This document shows, piece by piece, positions 40,205-52,533 of a stretch of 64,000 bases of DNA (within the stretch, counting starts at the first letter, position 1; every line of letters starts with the position of its first letter). Under the pieces are notes generated by a model. The model saw nothing but the letters and a program-made list of their open reading frames with translations, did no database searches and was not told where the DNA came from. Source of the stretch: Hydractinia symbiolongicarpus (taxonomy: Eukaryota; Cnidaria; Hydrozoa; Anthoathecata; Hydractiniidae); contig NC_079882.1 in NCBI RefSeq assembly GCF_029227915.1, positions 17,312,501 through 17,376,500 of the forward strand, read 5' to 3'. A program made the translations under genes and the position numbers.

Positions 40205-43200
40205 CCTTTACTAGACTGCAAAAGGCCAAATTACAGCCTTTATAGGACTGTGCACGTAGTTAAGAGTGTTGTAAGGCAACGGCGGTAATGAAAACGACTT
40301 GGGACGTTGTAGCACATGGAGACTGGAAGGACTAGACCAATGGTAACCTGCGCAGACAGGTGAAACCACGTGATTTACGTATGAAGCCTTTACTAGACTG
40401 CAAAAGGCCAAATTACAGCCTTTATAGGACTGTGCACGTAGTTAAGAGTGTTGTAAGGCAACGGCGGTAATGAAAACGACTTGGGACGTTGTAGCGCATT
40501 GAGACTGGAAGGACTAGGCCAATGGAAACCTGCACAGGCAAATGGAACCACGTGATTTACGTGTGAGGCCTTTATTAGACTGCAAAAGGCCATAATACAG
40601 CCTTTATAGGACTGTGGACGAAGTTAAGAGTGTTCTAAGGCAACTTCGCCAATGAAAACGACTTGGGACGTTGTAGTGCATTGAGACTGTAAGGACTAGG
40701 CCAATGGTAACCTGCGCAGACAGGTGAAACCACGTGATTTACGTGTGAGGCCTTTATTAGACTGCAAAAGGTCATATTACAGCCTTTATAGGACCGTGCA
40801 CGTAGTTAAGAGTGTTCTAAGGCAACTTCGCCAATGAAAACGACTTGGGACGTTGTAGTGCATTGAGACTGGAAGGAATAGTCCAATGGTAACCTGCGCA
40901 GGCAGATGGAACCACGTGATTTACGTGTGAGGCTTTTATTAGACTGCAAAAGGCCATATTACAGCCTTTATAGGACTGTGCACGTAGTTAAGAGTGTTGT
41001 AAAGCAATGGCGCTAATGAAAACGACTTGGGACGTTGTAGCACATGGAGACTGGAAGGACTAGACCAATGGTAACCTGCGCAGGCAGGTGAAACCACGTG
41101 ATTTACGTATGAAGCCTTTACTAGACTGCAAAAGGCCAAATTACAGCCTTTATAGGACTGTGCACGTAGTTAAGAGTGTTGTAAGGCAACGGCGGTAATG
41201 AAAACGACTTGGGACGTTGTAGCGCATTGAGACTGGAAGGACTACGCCATTGGTAACCTGCGCAGACCGGTGAAACCACGTGATTTACGTGTGAGGCCTT
41301 TATTAGACTGCAAAAGGCCATATTACAGCCTTTGTGCACGTATTTAAGAGTGTTGTAAGGCAACAGCGATAATGAAAACAACTTGAGACGTTGTAGCGCA
41401 TTTAGACTGGAAGGAATAGTCCAATGGTAACCTGCGCAGACCGGTGAAACCATTTGATTTACGTGTGAGGCCTTTATTAGACTGCAAAAGGCCATATTAC
41501 AGCCTTTACAGGACTGTGCACGTAGTTAAGAGTGTTGTAAAGCAACAGCGCTAATGAAAACGATTTGGGAGGTTGTAGCGCTTTGAGACTGGAACGACTA
41601 GTCCAATGGTAACCTGCACAGGGAGATGGAACCACGTGATTTACGTGTGAGGCCTTTATTAGACTGCAAAAGACCAAATTACAGCCTTTATAGGACTGTG
41701 CACGTAGTTAAGAGTGTTGTAAGGCAACGGCGGTAATGAAAACGACTTGGGACGTTGTAGCGCATTGAGACTGGAAGGACTAGGTCAATGGTGACCTGCG
41801 CAGACCGGTGAAACCACGTGATTAACGTGTGAGGCCTTTATTAGACTGCAAAGGGCCATATTGCAGCCTTTATGGGACAGTGCACGTAGTTAAGAGTGTC
41901 TTAAGGCAACGGCGCTAATGAAAACGACTTGGGACGTTGTAGCGCATTGAGACTGTAAGGACTAGGCCAATGGTAACCTACGCCGACAGGTGAAACCACG
42001 TGATTTACGTGTGAGGCCTTTATTAGACTGCAAAAGGCCATATTACAGCCTTTACAGGACTGTGCACGTAGTTAAGAGTGTTGTAAAGCAACAGCGCTAA
42101 TGAAAACGATTTGGGAGGTTGTAGCGCATTGAGACTGGAACGACTAGTCCAATGGTAACCTGCACAGGGAGATGGAACCACGTGATTTACGTGTGAGGCC
42201 TTTATTAGACTGCAAAAGACCAAATTACAGCCTTTATAGGACTGTGCACGTAGTTAAGAGTGTTGTAAGGCAACGGCGGTAATGAAAACGACTTGGGACG
42301 TTGTAGCGCATTGAGACTGGAAGGACTAGGTCAATGGTGACCTGCGCAGACCGGTGAAACCACGTGATTAACGTGTGAGGCCTTTATTAGACTGCAAAGG
42401 GCCATATTGCAGCCTTTATGGGACAGTGCACGTAGTTAAGAGTGTCTTAAGGCAACGGCGCTAATGAAAACGACTTGGGACGTTGTAGCGCATTGAGACT
42501 GTAAGGACTATGCCAATGGTAACCTACGCCGACAGGTGAAACCACGTGATTTACGTGTGAGGCCTTTATTAGACTGCAAAAGGCCATATTACAGCCTTTA
42601 TAGGACTGTGCACGTAGTTAAGAGTGTTGTAAAGCAACGGCGCCAATGAAAACGACTTGGGACGTTGTAGCGCATTGAGACTGTAAGGACTAGGCCAATG
42701 GTAACCTGCGCAGACAGGTTAAACCACGTGATTTACGTGTGAGGCCTTTATTAGACTGCAAAAGGCCATATTACAGCCTTTATAGGACTGTGCACGTAGT
42801 TAAGAGTATTGTAAAGCAATTACGCTAATGAAAACGACTTGGGACGTTGTAGCACATGGAGACTGGAAGGACTAGACCAATGGTAACCTGCGCAGGCAGG
42901 TGAAACCACGTGATTTGCGTATGAAGCTTTTACTAGACTGCAAAAGGCCAAATTACAGCCTTTATAGGACTGTGCACGTAGTTAAGAGTGTTGTAAGGCA
43001 ACGGCTCTAATGAAAACGACTTGGGACGTTGTAGCGCATTCAAATTGGAAGGACTAGGCCAATGGTAACCTGCGCAGACCGGTGAAACCACGTGATTTAC
43101 GTGTGAGGCCTTTATTAGACTGCAAAAGGCCATATTACAGCCTTTATAGGACTGTGCAGGTAGTTAAGAGTGTTGTAAGGCAACGGCGGTAATGAAAACG

Positions 43201-44018
43201 ACTTGGGACGTTGTAGCGCATTGAGACTGGAAGGACTAGGTCAATGGTGACCTGCGCAGACCGGTGAAACCACGTGATTAACGTGTGAGGCCTTTATTAG
43301 ACTGCAAAGGGCCATATTGCAGCCTTTATGGGACAGTGCACGTAGTTAAGAGTGTCTTAAGGCAACGGCGCTAATGAAAACGACTTGGGACGTTGTAGCG
43401 CATTGAGACTGTAAGGACTAGGCCAATGGTAACCTACGCCGACAGGTGAAACCACGTGATTTACGTGTGAGGCCTTTATTAGACTGCAAAAGGCCATATT
43501 ACAGCCTTTATAGGACTGTGCACGTAGTTAAGAGTGTTGTAAAGCAACGGCGCCAATGAAAACGACTTGGGACGTTGTAGCGCATTGAGACTGTAAGGAC
43601 TAGGCCAATGGTAACCTGCGCAGACAGGTTAAACCACGTGATTTACGTGTGAGGCCTTTATTAGACTGCAAAAGGCCATATTACAGCCTTTATAGGACTG
43701 TGCACGTAGTTAAGAGTATTGTAAAGCAATTACGCTAATGAAAACGACTTGGGACGTTGTAGCACATTGAGACTGGAAGGACTAGACCAATGGTAACCTG
43801 CGCAGGCAGGTGAAACCACGTGATTTGCGTATGAAGCCTTTACTAGACTGCAAAAGGCCAAATTACAGCCTTTATAGGACTGTGCACGTAGTTAAGAGTG
43901 TTGTAAGGCAACGGCTCTAATGAAAACGACTTGGGACGTTGTAGCGCATTCAAATTGGAAGGACTAGGCCAATGGTAACCTGCGCAGACCGGTGAAACCA
44001 CGTGATTTACGTGTGAAG
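40205..44018 (+). repeat. Block C, copy 3 (longest form)
   Basis: It has the same order as copies 1 and 2 but keeps both the doubled c-d-e trimer (41471-42562) and the doubled 5-monomer stretch (42927 and 43837). A private 8-bp deletion lies in the b-type monomer at 41297. Confidence 0.85.
41297..41470 (+). repeat. 174-bp monomer (8-bp deletion)
   Basis: CAGCCTTTGTGCACG near 41326-41340 lacks the eight bases ATAGGACT present in every other compared monomer. The unit length becomes a multiple of three (174 = 58 x 3), which fuses two minus-strand open frames into one of 124 codons (41121-41495). I saw it only once. Confidence 0.92.
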
Positions 44019-44200
44019 CCTTTATTAGACTGCAAAAGGCCATATTACAGCCTTTATAGGACTGTGCAGGTAGTTAAGAGTGTTCTAAGGCCACGGCGCT
44101 AAGGAAAACGACTTGGAACGTTGTAGTGCATTGGGACTGGAAGGAATAGTCCAATGGTAACCTGCGCAGGCAGATGGAACCACGTGATTTACGTGTGAGG

Positions 44201-44366
44201 ACTTTATTAAACTGCAAAAGGCCATATTACAGCCTTTATAGGACAGTGCACGTAGTTAACGGCGCCAATGAAAACGACTTGGGACGTTGTAGCGCATTGA
44301 GACTGGAAGGACTAGGTCAATGGTGACCTGCGCAGACCGGTGAAACCACCTGATTAACGTGTGAGG
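44201..44366 (+). repeat. 166-bp monomer, copy 2
   Basis: Same GTTAACGGCGCC junction as 38037. Its right half differs (GGTCAATGGTGACC, CCACCTGATTAACG), so a conversion or exchange replaced the distal part. Confidence 0.92.
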
Positions 44367-45094
44367 CCTTTATTAGACTGCAAAGGGCCATATTACAGCC
44401 TTTATAGGACAGTGCACGTAGTTAAGAGTGTCTTAAGGCAACGGCGCTAATGAAAACGACTTGGGACGTTGTAGCGCATTGAGACTGTAAGGACTAGGCC
44501 AATGGTAAACTACGCCAACAGGTGAAACCACGTGATTTACGTGTGAGGCCTTTATTAGACTGCAAAAGGCCATATTACAGCCTTTATAGGACTGTGCAGG
44601 TAGTTAAGAGTGTTCTAAGGCCACGGCGTTAAGGAAAACCACTAGGAACGTTGTAGTGCATTGAGACTGGAAGGAATAGTCCAATGGTAACCTGCGCAGG
44701 CAGATGGAACCACGTGATTTACGTGTGAGGACTTTATTAGACTGCAAAAGGCCATATTACAGCCTTTATAGGACTGTGCACGTAGTTAAGAGTGTTGTAA
44801 AGCAATGGCGCTAATGAAAAAGACTTGGGACGTTGTAGCACATGGAGACTGGAACGACTAGACCAATGGTAACCTGCGCAGGCAGGTGAAACCACGTGAT
44901 TTACGTATGAAGCCTTTACTAGACTGCAAAAGGCCAAATTACAGCCTTTATAGGACTGTGCACGTAGTTAAGAGTGTTTTAAGGCAACGGCGCTAATGAA
45001 AACGACTTGGGACGTTGTAGCGCATTCAAATTGGAAGGACTAGGCCAATGGTAACCTGCGCAGACCGGTGAAACCACGTGATTTACGTGTGAGG

Positions 45095-45279
45095 CCTTTA
45101 TTAGACTGCAAAAGGCCATATTACAGCCTTTATAGGACTGTGCACGTAAGAGTTAAGAGTGTTGTAAAGCAATGGCGTTAATGAAAACGACTTGGGACGT
45201 TGTAGCGCATTGAGACTGTAAGGACTAGACCAATTGTAACCTGTGCAGACAGATTAAACCACGTGGTTTACGTGTGAGG
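45095..45279 (+). repeat. 185-bp monomer (3-bp insertion)
   Basis: Carries CGTAAGAGTTAAG, GGCGTTAATG and CAATTGTAACC. It has CAGATTAAACC and CACGTGGTTTACG, shared with the 58814 monomer but not with 48540 or 52349. Confidence 0.9.
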
Positions 45280-45316
45280 CCTTTATTAGACTGCAAAAGG
45301 CCATATTACAGCCTTT
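45278..45316. other. Overlapping inverted repeats at the monomer boundary (representative copy)
   Basis: GGCCTTT (last two bases of one monomer plus the first five of the next), AAAGGCC (unit 17-23) and GCCTTT (unit 32-37) form two mutually exclusive hairpins. The middle arm can pair with the left arm (7-bp stem, 11-nt loop) or the right arm (6-bp stem, 9-nt loop). Most monomers keep all three arms. P-type (AAAGACC), g-type (AAAGGTC) and e-type (AAAGGGC) monomers break the left or both stems. No function is demonstrated. Dyad symmetry is a known feature of some centromeric satellites. Confidence 0.6.
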
Positions 45317-45461
45317 ATAGGACTGTGCACGTAGTTAAGAGTGTTGTAAAGCAACGGCGCCAATGAAAACGACTTGGGACGTTGTAGCGCATTGAGACTG
45401 TAAGGACTGGGCCAATGGTAACCTGCGCAGACAGGTGAAACCACGTGATTTACGTGTGAGG
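45280..45461 (+). repeat. Representative 182-bp monomer close to the consensus
   Basis: This unit is near the by-eye consensus. In unit coordinates, CCTTTATTAG opens at 1, AAAGGCC lies at 17-23, GCCTTT at 32-37, and the palindrome GTGCAC just after 45. The main subfamily-diagnostic stretch is at about 61-86 (GTTGTAA, GTTCTAA or GTCTTAA, followed by alternatives around GGCGC). A second diagnostic stretch at about 120-150 reads ACTGTAAGG, ACTGGAAGG or ACTGGAACG, then CTAGGCC, ATAGTCC or CTAGTCC. CACGT-GATTT-ACGTG closes the unit at 163-177. The consensus holds about 85 G+C of 182 and nine CpGs. This copy differs from the consensus only around the CTAGGCC site, where it has CTGGGCC. Confidence 0.9.
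45442..45456. other. Dyad CACGT-GATTT-ACGTG (representative copy)
   Basis: A perfect 5-bp inverted repeat around a 5-nt centre lies at unit positions 163-177 and overlaps the palindrome CACGTG. It is present in most monomers. It is lost or weakened where CACGTGATTAACG, CCATTTGATTTACG or TTTATGTG occurs (types d, b and f). It could be a protein-binding dyad or a small cruciform, but the sequence alone does not tell which. Confidence 0.55.
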
Positions 45462-47463
45462 CCTTTATTAGACTGCAAAAGGCCATATTACAGCCTTTAT
45501 AGGACTGTGCACGTAGTTAAGAGTGTTCTAAGGCAACTTCGCCAAAAAAAACGACTTGGAACGTTGTAGTGCATTGAGACTGGAAGGAATAGTCCAATGG
45601 TAACCTGCGCAGGCAAATGGAACCACGTGATTTACGTGTGAGGCCTTTATTAGACTGCAAAAGGCCATAATACAGCCTTTATAGGACTGTGGACGAAGTT
45701 AAGAGTGTTCTAAGGCAACTTCGCCAATGAAAACGACTTGGGACGTTGTAGTGCATTGAGACTGTAAGGACTAGGCCAATGGTAACCTGCGCAGACAGGT
45801 GAAACCACGTGATTTACGTGTGAGACCTTTATTAGACTGCAAAAGGTCATATTACAGCCTTTATAGGACTGTGCACGTAGTTAAGAGTGTTCTAAGGCAA
45901 CTTCGCCAATGAAAACGACTTGGGACGTTGTAGTGCATTGAGACTGGAAGGAATAGTCCAATGGTAACCTGCGCAGGCAGATGGAACCACGTGATTTACG
46001 TGTGAGGCTTTTATTAGACTGCAAAAGGCCATATTACAGCCTTTATAGGACTGTGCACGTAGTTAAGAGTGTTGTAAAGCAATGGCGCTAATGAAAACGA
46101 CTTGGGACGTTGTAGCACATGGAGACTGGAAGGACTAGACCAATGGTAACCTGCGCAGGCAGATGGAACCACGTGATTTACGTGTGAGGCTTTTATTAGA
46201 CTGCAAAAGGCCATATTACAGCCTTTATAGGACTGTGCACGTAGTTAAGAGTGTTGTAAAGCAATGGCGCTAATGAAAACGACTTGGGACGTTGTAGCGC
46301 ATTGAGACTGGAAGGACTACGCCATTGGTAACCTGCGCAGACCGGTGAAACCACGTGATTTACGTGTGAGGCCTTTATTAGACTGCAAAAGGCCATATTA
46401 CAGCCTTTATAGGACTGTGCACGTATTTAAAAGTGTTGTAAGGCAACAGCGATAATGAAAACAACTTGAGACGTTGTAGCGCATTTAGACTGGAAGGACT
46501 AGGCCAATGGAAACCTGCACAGGCAAATGGAACCACGTGATTTACGTGTGAGGCCTTTATTAGACTGCAAAAGGCCATAATACAGCCTTTATAGGACTGT
46601 GGACGAAGTTAAGAGTGTTCTAAGGCAACTTCGCCAATGAAAACGACTTGGGACGTTGTAGTGCATTGAGACTGTAAGGACTAGGCCAATGGTAACCTGC
46701 GCAGACAGGTGAAACCACGTGATTTACGTGTGAGACCTTTATTAGACTGCAAAAGGTCATATTACAGCCTTTATAGGACTGTGCACGTAGTTAAGAGTGT
46801 TCTAAGGCAACTTCGCCAATGAAAACGACTTGGGACGTTGTAGTGCATTGAGACTGGAAGGAATAGTCCAATGGTAACCTGCGCAGGCAGATGGAACCAC
46901 GTGATTTACGTGTGAGGCTTTTATTAGACTGCAAAAGGCCATATTACAGCCTTTATAGGACTGTGCACGTAGTTAAGAGTGTTGTAAAGCAATGGCGCTA
47001 ATGAAAACGACTTGGGACGTTGTAGCACATGGAGACTGGAAGGACTAGACCAATGGTAACCTGCGCAGGCAGGTGAAACTACGTGATTTACGTATGAAGC
47101 CTTTACTAGACTGCAAAAGGCCAAATTACAGCCTTTATAGGACTGTGCACGTATTTAAAAGTGTTGTAAGGCCACGGCGCTAAGGAAAACGACTTGGAAC
47201 GTTGTAGTGCATTGAGACTGGAAGGAATAGTCCAATGGTAACCTGCGCAGACCGGTGAAACCATTTGATTTACGTGTGAGGCCTTTATTAGACTGCAAAA
47301 GGCCATATTACAGCCTTTACAGGACTGTGCAGGTAGTTAAGAGTGTTCTAAGGCCACGGCGCTAAGGAAAACGACTTGGAACGTTGTAGTGCATTGGGAC
47401 TGGAAGGAATAGTCCAATGGTAACCTGCGCAGGCAGATGGAACCACGTGATTTACGTGTGAGG

Positions 47464-47629
47464 ACTTTATTAAACTGCAAAAGGCCATATTACAGCCTTT
47501 ATAGGACAGTGCACGTAGTTAACGGCGCCAATGAAAACGACTTGGGACGTTGTAGCGCATTGAGACTGTAAGGACTAGGCCAATGGTAACCTGCGCAGAC
47601 AGTTGAAACCACGTGATTTACGTGTGAGG
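47464..47629 (+). repeat. 166-bp monomer, copy 3
   Basis: The GTTAACGGCGCC junction is followed by ACTGTAAGG and CAGTTGAAACC, as in copy 1 at 38037. Confidence 0.92.
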
Positions 47630-48539
47630 CCTTTATTAGACTGCAAAAGGCCATATTACAGCCTTTATAGGACTGTGCACGTAGTTAAGAGTGTTGTAAG
47701 GCAACGGCGGTAATGAAAACGACTTGGGACGTTGTAGCGCATTTAGACTGGAAGGACTAGGTCAATGGTGACCTGCGCAGACCGGTGAAACCACGTGATT
47801 AACGTGTGAGGCCTTTATTAGACTGCAAAGGGCCATATTACAGCCTTTATAGGACAGTGCACGTAGTTAAGAGTGTCTTAAGGCAACGGCGCTAATGAAA
47901 ACGACTTGGGACGTTGTAGCGCATTGAGACTGTAAGGACTAGGCCAATGGTAAACTACGCCAACAGGTGAAACCACGTGATTTACGTGTGAGGCCTTTAT
48001 TAGACTGCAAAAGGCCATATTACAGCCTTTATAGGACTGTGCAGGTAGTTAAGAGTGTTCTAAGGCCACGGCGTTAAGGAAAACCACTAGGAACGTTGTA
48101 GTGCATTGAGACTGGAAGGAATAGTCCAATGGTAACCTGCGCAGGCAGATGGAACCACGTGATTTACGTGTGAGGACTTTATTAGACTGCAAAAGGCCAT
48201 ATTACAGCCTTTATAGGACTGTGCACGTAGTTAAGAGTGTTGTAAAGCAATGGCGCTAATGAAAAAGACTTGGGACGTTGTAGCACATGGAGACTGGAAC
48301 GACTAGACCAATGGTAACCTGCGCAGGCAGGTGAAACCACGTGATTTACGTATGAAGCCTTTACTAGACTGCAAAAGGCCAAATTACAGCCTTTATAGGA
48401 CTGTGCACGTAGTTAAGAGTGTTTTAAGGCAACGGCGCTAATGAAAACGACTTGGGACGTTGTAGCGCATTCAAATTGGAAGGACTAGGCCAATGGTAAC
48501 CTGCGCAGACCGGTGAAACCACGTGATTTACGTGTGAGG

Positions 48540-48724
48540 CCTTTATTAGACTGCAAAAGGCCATATTACAGCCTTTATAGGACTGTGCACGTAAGAGTTA
48601 AGAGTGTTGTAAAGCAATGGCGTTAATGAAAACGACTTGGGACGTTGTAGCGCATTGAGACTGTAAGGACTAGACCAATTGTAACCTGTGCAGACAGGTT
48701 AAACCACGTGATTTACGTGTGAGG
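48540..48724 (+). repeat. 185-bp monomer (3-bp insertion)
   Basis: Lies 1076 bp after the 166-bp monomer at 47464, the same spacing as 51273 to 52349. It carries CGTAAGAGTTAAG and CAATTGTAACC. Confidence 0.9.
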
Positions 48725-51272
48725 CCTTTATTAGACTGCAAAAGGCCATATTACAGCCTTTATAGGACTGTGCACGTAGTTAAGAGTGTTGTAAAGCAAC
48801 GGCGCCAATGAAAACGACTTGGGACGTTGTAGCGCATTGAGACTGTAAGGACTGGGCCAATGGTAACCTGCGCAGACAGGTGAAACCACGTGATTTACGT
48901 GTGAGGCCTTTATTAGACTGCAAAAGGCCATATTACAGCCTTTATAGGACTGTGCACGTAGTTAAGAGTGTTCTAAGGCAACTTCGCCAAAAAAAACGAC
49001 TTGGAACGTTGTAGTGCATTGAGACTGGAAGGAATAGTCCAATGGTAACCTGCGCAGGCAGATGGAACCACGTGATTTACGTGTGAGGCTTTTATTAGAC
49101 TGCAAAAGGCCATATTACAGCCTTTATAGGACTGTGCACGTAGTTAAGAGTGTTGTAAAGCAATGGCGCTAATGAAAACGACTTGGGACGTTGTAGCACA
49201 TGGAGACTGGAAGGACTAGACCAATGGTAACCTGCGCAGGCAGGTGAAACCACGTGATTTACGTATGAAGCCTTTACTAGACTGCAAAAGGCCAAATTAC
49301 AGCCTTTATAGGACTGTGCACGTAGTTAAGAGTGTTGTAAGGCAACGGCGGTAATGAAAACGACTTGGGACGTTGTAGCGCATTGAGACTGGAAGGACTA
49401 GGCCAATGGAAACCTGCACAGGCAAATGGAACCACGTGATTTACGTGTGAGGCCTTTATTAGACTGCAAAAGGCCATAATACAGCCTTTATAGGACTGTG
49501 GACGAAGTTAAGAGTGTTCTAAGGCAACTTCGCCAATGAAAACGACTTGGGACGTTGTAGTGCATTAAGACTGTAAGGACTAGGCCAATGGTAACCTGCG
49601 CAGACAGGTGAAACCACGTGATTTACGTGTGAGGCCTTTATTAGACTGCAAAAGGTCATATTACAGCCTTTATAGGACTGTGCACGTAGTTAAGAGTGTT
49701 CTAAGGCAACTTCGCCGATGAAAACGACTTGGGACGTTGTAGTGCATTGAGACTGGAAGGAATAGTCCAATGGTAACCTGCGCAGGCAGATGGAACCACG
49801 TGATTTACGTGTGAGGCTTTTATTAGACTGCAAAAGGCCATATTACAGCCTTTATAGGACTGTGCACGTAGTTAAGAGTGTTGTAAAGCAATGGCGCTAA
49901 TGAAAACGACTTGGGACGTTGTAGCACATGGAGACTGGAAGGACTAGACCAATGGTAACCTGCGCAGGCAGGTGAAACTACGTGATTTACGTATGAAGCC
50001 TTTACTAGACTGCAAAAGGCCAAATTACAGCCTTTATAGGACTGTGCACGTAGTTAAGAGTGTTGTAAGGCAACGGCGGTAATGAAAACGACTTGGGACG
50101 TTGTAGCGCATTGAGACTGGAAGGACTACGCCATTGGTAACCTGCGCAGACCGGTGAAACCACGTCATTTACGTGTGAGGCCTTTATTAGACTGCAAAAG
50201 GCCATATTACAGCCTTTACAGGACTGTGCACGTAGTTAAGAGTGTTGTAAAGCAACAGCGCTAATGAAAACGATTTGGGAGGTTGTAGCGCATTGAGACT
50301 GGAACGACTAGTCCAATGGTAACCTGCACAGGGAGATGGAACCACGTGATTTACGTGTGAGGCCTTTATTAGACTGCAAAAGACCAAATTACAGCCTTTA
50401 TAGGACTGTGCACGTAGTTAAGAGTGTTGTAAGGCAACGGCGGTAATGAAAACGACTTGGGACGTTGTAGCGCATTGAGACTGGAAGGACTAGGTCAATG
50501 GTGACCTGCGCAGACCGGTGAAACCACGTGATTAACGTGTGAGGCCTTTATTAGACTGCAAAGGGCCATATTGCAGCCTTTATGGGACAGTGCACGTAGT
50601 TAAGAGTGTCTTAAGGCAACGGCGCTAATGAAAACGACTTGGGACGTTGTAGCGCATTAAGACTGTAAGGACTAGGCCAATGGTAACCTACGCCGACAGG
50701 TGAAACCACGTGATTTACGTGTGAGGCCTTTATTAGACTGCAAAAGGCCATATTACAGCCTTTATAGGACTGTGCACGTAGTTAAGAGTGTTGTAAAGCA
50801 ACGGCGCCAATGAAAACGACTTGGGACGTTGTAGCGCATTGAGACTGTAAGGACTAGGCCAATGGTAACCTGCGCAGACAGGTTAAACCACGTGATTTAC
50901 GTGTGAGGCCTTTATTAGACTGCAAAAGGCCATATTACAGCCTTTATAGGACTGTGCACGTAGTTAAGAGTATTGTAAAGCAATTACGCTAATGAAAACG
51001 ACTTGGGACGTTGTAGCACATGGAGACTGGAAGGACTAGACCAATGGTAACCTGCGCAGGCAGGTGAAACCACGTGATTTGCGTATGAAGCCTTTACTAG
51101 ACTGCAAAAGGCCAAATTACAGCCTTTATAGGACTGTGCACGTAGTTAGGAGTGTTGTAAGGCAACGGCTCTAATGAAAACGACTTGGAACGTTGTAGTG
51201 CATTGGGACTGGAAGGAATAGTCCAATGGTAACCTGCGCAGGCAGATGGAACCACGTGATTTACGTGTGAGG

Positions 51273-51438
51273 ACTTTATTAAACTGCAAAAGGCCATATT
51301 ACAGCCTTTATAGGACAGTGCACGTAGTTAACGGCGCCAATGAAAACGACTTGGGACGTTGTAGCGCATTGAGACTGTAAGGACTAGGCCAATGGTAACC
51401 TGCGCAGACAGTTGAAACCACGTGATTTACGTGTGAGG
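51273..51438 (+). repeat. 166-bp monomer, copy 4
   Basis: Same deletion junction, preceded by a hybrid monomer (GTTAGGAG, GGCTCTAATG joined to GGAACGTTGTAGTGCATTGGG) that recurs at 63533. Confidence 0.92.
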
Positions 51439-52348
51439 CCTTTATTAGACTGCAAAAGGCCATATTACAGCCTTTATAGGACTGTGCACGTAGTTAAGAG
51501 TGTTGTAAGGCAACGGCGGTAATGAAAACGACTTGGGACGTTGTAGCGCATTGAGACTGGAAGGACTAGGTCAATGGTGACCTGCGCAGACCGGTGAAAC
51601 CACGTGATTAACGTGTGAGGCCTTTATTAGACTGCAAAGGGCCATATTACAGCCTTTATAGGACAGTGCACGTAGTTAAGAGTGTCTTAAGGCAACGGCG
51701 CTAATGAAAACGACTTGGGACGTTGTAGCGCATTGAGACTGTAAGGACTAGGCCAATGGTAAACTACGCCAACAGGTGAAACCACGTGATTTACGTGTGA
51801 GGCCTTTATTAGACTGCAAAAGGCCATATTACAGCCTTTATAGGACTGTGCAGGTAGTTAAGAGTGTTCTAAGGCCACGGCGTTAAGGAAAACCACTAGG
51901 AACGTTGTAGTGCATTGAGACTGGAAGGAATAGTCCAATGGTAACCTGCGCAGGCAGATGGAACCACGTGATTTACGTGTGAGGACTTTATTAGACTGCA
52001 AAAGGCCATATTACAGCCTTTATAGGACTGTGCACGTAGTTAAGAGTGTTGTAAAGCAATGGCGCTAATGAAAAAGACTTGGGACGTTGTAGCACATGGA
52101 GACTGGAACGACTAGACCAATGGTAACCTGCGCAGGCAGGTGAAACCACGTGATTTACGTATGAAGCCTTTACTAGACTGCAAAAGGCCAAATTACAGCC
52201 TTTATAGGACTGTGCACGTAGTTAAGAGTGTTTTAAGGCAACGGCGCTAATGAAAACGACTTGGGACGTTGTAGCGCATTCAAATTGGAAGGACTAGGCC
52301 AATGGTAACCTGCGCAGACCGGTGAAACCACGTGATTTACGTGTGAGG

Positions 52349-52533
52349 CCTTTATTAGACTGCAAAAGGCCATATTACAGCCTTTATAGGACTGTGCACG
52401 TAAGAGTTAAGAGTGTTGTAAAGCAATGGCGTTAATGAAAACGACTTGAGACGTTGTAGCGCATTGAGACTGTAAGGACTAGACCAATTGTAACCTGTGC
52501 AGACAGGTTAAACCACGTGATTTACGTGTGAGG
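52349..52533 (+). repeat. 185-bp monomer (3-bp insertion)
   Basis: CGTAAGAGTTAAG with the private variant ACTTGAGACG in this block. Confidence 0.9.

Noticed and set aside
41121-41495. 124-codon open frame as a gene
   Set aside because: It is two copies of the per-monomer frame fused by an 8-bp deletion, and is not conserved in the homologous units at 25658 and 35853.
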